A stretch of DNA of 64,000 bases from Salvelinus alpinus (lineage: Eukaryota > Chordata > Actinopteri > Salmoniformes > Salmonidae), in contig NC_092115.1 of NCBI RefSeq assembly GCF_045679555.1, positions 40,309,728 to 40,373,727 on the forward strand, read 5' to 3'. Made by a program: the position numbers and the translations under genes. How positions within the stretch are numbered: position 1 is the first letter of the stretch; each line of letters starts with the position of its first letter. The notes beneath the pieces were generated by a model. It did not search any database. It had not been told where the DNA came from and saw nothing but the letters and a program-made list of their open reading frames with translations. Below, piece by piece: positions 60,382 to 64,000 of this stretch.

Positions 60382-60439
60382 ACTACTATAGCCTTATCTA
60401 GCCCAGATGCCAAGGTTGTTTTGATTGTAAAGTTGGCAC

Positions 60440-60870
60440 ATAGATTTAGACTCAAAAGACTCAAAGACTCCAGCCACCCAAGTCATAGACACGAACAGCT
60501 TCTACCCCCAAGTCATAAGACTGCAAAATAGTTAGCCAAATAGCTACCCAGACTATCTGCATTGTCCCCCTTTGCACTAACTCTTTTGACTCATCACATA
60601 CACTGCTGCTACGACTTATTATCTATCCTGTTGCCTAGTCACTTTACCCCTACATACAGTATATGTACATATCTACCTCAACTACCTTGTACCCCTGCAC
60701 ATCGACTCAGTACTGGTACCCGGTGTAAATAGCCAAGTTATTGTTACTTCCTTGTGTTATCCTTCTATTATTTTTCTCTTTGCATTGACGGGAAGGCCCT
60801 TAAGTAAGCATTTCACTGTTAGTCTACACCTGTTATTTACGAAGCATATGACAAATAAAATTGGATTTAA
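60440..60870 (+). mobile_element. LINE 3' end
   Basis: Starts in the last coding blocks of the LINE family seen at 10521 (CAGCTTCTACCCCCAAGTC) and ends with ACAAATAAAATTGGATTT. Strongly 5' truncated. The TA of its tail is the target of the following Tc1. Confidence 0.85.
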
Positions 60871-62281
60871 TATACAGTACCAGTCAAAAGTTTGGACAGA
60901 CCTACTCATTCCAGGGTTTTTCTTTATTTTTTGCTATTTTCTACATTGTAGTATAATAGTGAAGACATCAAAACTATGAAATAACACATGGAATCATGTC
61001 GTAATCAAAAAATTGTTAAAGAAATCAAAATATATTTTATATTTGAGATTCTTCAAAGTAGCCTTGATGACAGCTTTGCACACTCTTGGTATTCTCTCAA
61101 CCAGCTTCACCTGGAATAATTTTCCAACAGTCATGAAGGAGATCCCAAATATGCTGAGTACTTGTTGGCTGCTTTTCCATCATTCTGCAGTCCAACTCAT
61201 CCCAAACCGTCTCAATTGGGTTGAGGCCAGGTCATCTGATGTCACCTGGAATGCATTTCAATTAACAGGTGTGCTTTGTTAAAAGTTAATTTGCGTTTGA
61301 GCCAATCAGTTGAGTTGTGACAAGGTAGGGGTGGTATACAGAAGACAGCCCTATTTGGTAAAAGACCAAGTCCATATTATAGCAATAACAGCTCAAATAA
61401 GCAAAGAGAAACGACAGTCCATCATTACTTTAAGACATGAAGGTCAGTCAATCTGGAAAATTTCAAGAACTTTGAAAGTTTCTTCAAAAACCATCAAGCG
61501 CTATATTGAAACTGGCTCAATTGATCACCGCCACAGAAAAGGAAGACCCAGAGTTACCCCGGGATGCAAGCTTTCTGCGAAATATCGTTCACATAACAGC
61601 AGAATGCAGCACACGACTGAAGAGAGGAGACAACCAATTTGCTAGTTACAGCATCAGCGCCTGCTCTGGAAAGACAGCAGAGAGTAGAAAGGCAGTTTGC
61701 CATTTACAGCAGTGTGTCCCCTGAACGATAACGAAGAGGTAGGTGAAAAGCCTGACTACGGAGACGGGGTGAGAAGGTGATGAAGCATACTTCATGAGCT
61801 GTAACCAAAAAACAACTAGTATTTGGAAAGTTTGAGGTGAGGGAGAAAGTGTGGTGGAACAAGTACTATTATTGTTAGCATTGTTAAGCTAGCCAGAGAA
61901 ATGTTGAGCAACATTAGCCAACTTAACTGATCAAATAATTTAGTTTATGGTGGGGAAATTAGCTGGCTAATAAAGTCAATCAGCTAACGTTAGCTAGCTA
62001 ACGTTACAACATCAGATGAACTAACATCAGATGAGCTAACCAATTCGCTATAGTATTAACTTAACTGGTATAACGTTACGACTCCTTGCCGATCCTGAAG
62101 TTATAACGCGTTAGTTGCTTACTGGACCCTGGCAATCTATGTGAAATGTTGACTAGTTAACTAGCTAATGAACTAACTACTATCTGTGAACTAATGTTTT
62201 CCCTGTACAATATGTGGTTAATGTTAATGTTCAGAATGAGAGAATTTGGTAAAAATGAGGCGCTGCTTAAACAAGTGGATT

Positions 62282-62516
62282 GGGGCTCCTGAGTGGTGCA
62301 GCGGTCTAAGGCACTGCATTTCAGTGCTAGAGGCGTCACTACAGACACCCTGGTTTGAATCCGGGCTGTATCACATCAAGCTGTGATTGGGAGTCCCATA
62401 GGGTGGTGCACAATTGGCCCAGCGTTGTCTGGGTTTGGCCGGTGTAGATGTCATTGTAAATAAAAAAATATGTTCTTAACTGACTTGCCTAGTTAAATAA
62501 AGGTTTAAAAAAAAAA
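62282..62516 (+). mobile_element. tRNA-Leu-derived SINE, full length
   Basis: The head GTGGTGCAGCGGTCTAAGGC matches the tRNA-Leu A-box region and GGTTTGAATCC the B box. The body (GGCGTCACTACAGACACCC and later CACAATTGGCCCAGCG) is shared with the SINE at 5000. The tail TTCTTAACTGACTTGCCTAG, TTAAATAAAGG and poly(A) resembles the LINE tail at 2240-2311. A salmonid SINE; I recall a tRNA-Leu type named SlmI but am not certain. Confidence 0.85.
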
Positions 62517-62589
62517 GTGTAGCTAGGCCTGGCTTAAGCTGGATGCCACTATAGAGGTGAAAGGAACACCACACACTTCCCCTCTTTCT

Positions 62590-62763
62590 CACTTTTCCAA
62601 TACAGTGGATAAAAAGGAGTATGCCAGGTGTACTCTCTGCCTGAAAGAGATCCATTATGTCAACAAAGGGTCTCATGCTCTGTGGCTGGCACATTGTAGA
62701 ACAGATGTCTACAGGCAGAAAGTGTACAATGTAATAACCTGCAGTGTAGCCCAAAGATATTGA
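62590..62763 (+). pseudogene. Zinc-finger-like (BED/hAT type) coding fragment
   Basis: The frame reads DKKEYARCTLCLKEIHYVNK, GSHALWLAHCRTDVYRQKVY, NV. Cys-x2-Cys, then His and a second His after about 20 residues suggest a BED- or TTF-type finger as at the N-terminus of hAT-derived proteins. It is flanked by AATACAG before the Asp codon, a possible acceptor. No other part of such a gene is nearby. Confidence 0.4.
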
Positions 62764-64000
62764 TTTTGTGTTGAACTTCACAGTACAACTTGTGTGTGAG
62801 TGAGGGGGGGGGGGGTTATTAAATGTTTTACTCTGTGAACGTTATTTTTGCACACGTGTAGCCTTGTGCACTTAATCAATGTCTACCATAGTGGCCACTA
62901 TAATAGAGCAATAATAGAATGCCTGTTTGTTTCATTCGATTTCTACTTTAAGATGTTTTTTTACCCAAGTGCAGTGATTTTTTTGCATGTTTCGGTGAAA
63001 AAAGAAAAAAAAAGTGTCACCTTTTTAGGCCCTCACCAGTTTGCGTCCCAGGTTAAGCTCATTAGAGTTAACTGCACCTCAGATTGCAGGACAGATTAAT
63101 GCTTCACAGAGTTCAAGTAAGAGACACATCTCAACATCAACTGTTCAGAGGAGACTGCATGAATCAGGCCTTCATGGTTGAATTGCTGCAAAGAAACCAC
63201 TACTAAAGGACACCAATAATAAGAAGAGACTTTCTTGGGCCAAGAAACACGGGCAATGGACATTAGATCTATCCTTTGGTCTGATGAGTCCAAATTTGAG
63301 TCTCTGTGAGACGCAGAGTAGGTGAACAGATGATCTCTGTATGTGTGGTTCCCACCGTGTAGCATGGAGGAGGAGTGATGGTGTGGGGTTGCTTTGCTGG
63401 TGACACTGTCAGTGATTTATTTAGAATTCAAGGCACACTTCACCAGCATTGCTACCACAGCATTCTGCAGCGCTACGCCATCCCATCTGGTTTGCGCTTA
63501 GTGGGACTATCATTTGTTTTCAACAGCACATTGACCCAACACACCTCCAAGCTGTGTAAGGGCTATTTGACCAGGAAGGAGAGTGATGGAGTGCTGCATC
63601 AGATGACCTGGCCTCCACAATCACACAACCTCAACCCAATTGACATGATTTTGGATGAGTTGGACCGCAGAGTGAAGGAAAAGCAGCCAAGTGCTCAGCA
63701 TATGTAGGAACACCTTCAAGACTGTTGGAAAAGCATTCCAGGTGAATCTGGTTGAGAGAATGCCAAGAGTGTGCAAAGCTGTCATCAAGGCAAAGGGTGG
63801 CTACTTTGAAGAATCTCAAATTTGTTTAACACTTTTTTGGTTACTACATGATTCCATATGTGTTATTTCATAGTTTTAATGTCGTCACTATTATTCTACA
63901 ATGTAGAAAATAGTAAAAAATAAAGAAAAACGCTTGAATGAGTTGACTGGTACTGTATATTTTTCACATCAGATAGGCATGCACGGACACACAAACACTA

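Larger units (their letters stand above)
61558..63045. other. Insertion inside Tc1, of unknown origin
   Basis: Breaks the Tc1 between GAGTTAC and its continuation AAGCTCATTAGAGTTAACTG. It holds unclassified DNA (TAGCTAACGTTAGC-type words near 61980-62000), a full SINE (62282-62516), a zinc-finger-like coding piece (62590-62763) and a G run (62807-62816). Terminal repeats of the insert were not found. Confidence 0.6.
60875..63955 (+). mobile_element. Tc1-like element with converted left end and a 1.5-kb insert
   Basis: Ends CAGTACCAGTCAAAAGTTTG (60875, after TA) and TTGACTGGTACTG (63955, before TA). The + strand N-terminal transposase is at 61370-61557 (KRQSIITLRHEGQSIWKISR, SSKTIKRYIETGSIDHRHRK, GRPRVT) and the middle and C-terminal parts are at 63066-63760, with WPPQSHNLNPIDMILDELDR. 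Unusually, the left end (60875-61240) includes an inverted copy of C-terminal coding sequence that belongs only at the right end. Foreign DNA occupies about 61558-63045. Confidence 0.9.

Overview
This is a vertebrate nuclear window, almost certainly from a salmonid fish (Salmo, Oncorhynchus or a relative). It has intron-split genes with GT-AG junctions, no bacterial-type gene organisation, and a very dense load of Tc1/mariner elements, L2-like and other non-LTR retrotransposons, a tRNA-Leu-derived SINE with a salmonid-type tail, gypsy-type LTRs, hAT, pogo/Tigger, Harbinger and TTAA-flanked repeats. The genus is an inference from repeat types remembered from salmonid genomes.

One host gene is clearly intact: fzr1 (Cdh1/fizzy-related, the APC/C co-activator), on the + strand. 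I could place 12 coding exons from the ATG at 11830 to the stop at 37899. Every junction has canonical splice sites and compatible phase, giving 1485 nt (494 codons plus stop), the usual length of vertebrate FZR1. A poly(A) signal lies near 39490. The introns are swollen by transposons: intron 2 (11.4 kb) holds at least six elements, intron 7 holds a LINE split by a giant palindromic Tc1 derivative plus a hAT remnant, intron 8 a Tc1, and intron 11 a LINE, a Tc1, a poly-C tract and a Harbinger-type fragment.

A second host locus, on the - strand at 56614-58352, is an 11-beta-hydroxysteroid dehydrogenase 1-like gene (hsd11b1l type). It carries at least four disabling changes and is called a pseudogene. 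This fits decay of a duplicate after the salmonid genome duplication, but the duplication link is inference.

Layout: 1-2311 LINE with a tail like that of the SINE at 62282; 2312-2723 gypsy-type LTR; 2941-3447 possible second LTR; 3470-6372 a mosaic of Tc1, LINE and SINE pieces stitched together with a duplicated 94-bp segment; 6373-9772 mostly unrecognised DNA and possibly the fzr1 first exon; 9773-11770 a Tc1 split by a hAT-like fragment and a LINE; 11830-39500 fzr1; 39500-42490 little recognisable; 42491-48922 a Tc1 that houses two oppositely oriented L2-like LINEs and a SINE piece; 49495-50408 a tandem repeat split by a Tigger-type element; 50640-56600 little recognisable; 56614-58352 the dehydrogenase pseudogene; 58431-58815 a repeat split by a solo LTR with a perfect 5-bp target duplication; 59675-60381 a MITE nested in a MITE; 60875-63955 another interrupted Tc1.

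I see no bacterial defence system, CRISPR array or unknown multi-gene system. The most unusual structures are transposon rearrangements: a ~1.56-kb fold-back Tc1 with ~580-bp arms inside an fzr1 intron, a second Tc1 whose end was converted to an inverted copy of its other end, a LINE carrying a ~900-codon uninterrupted reading frame, and inverted Tc1 pairs bracketing fzr1 exons.
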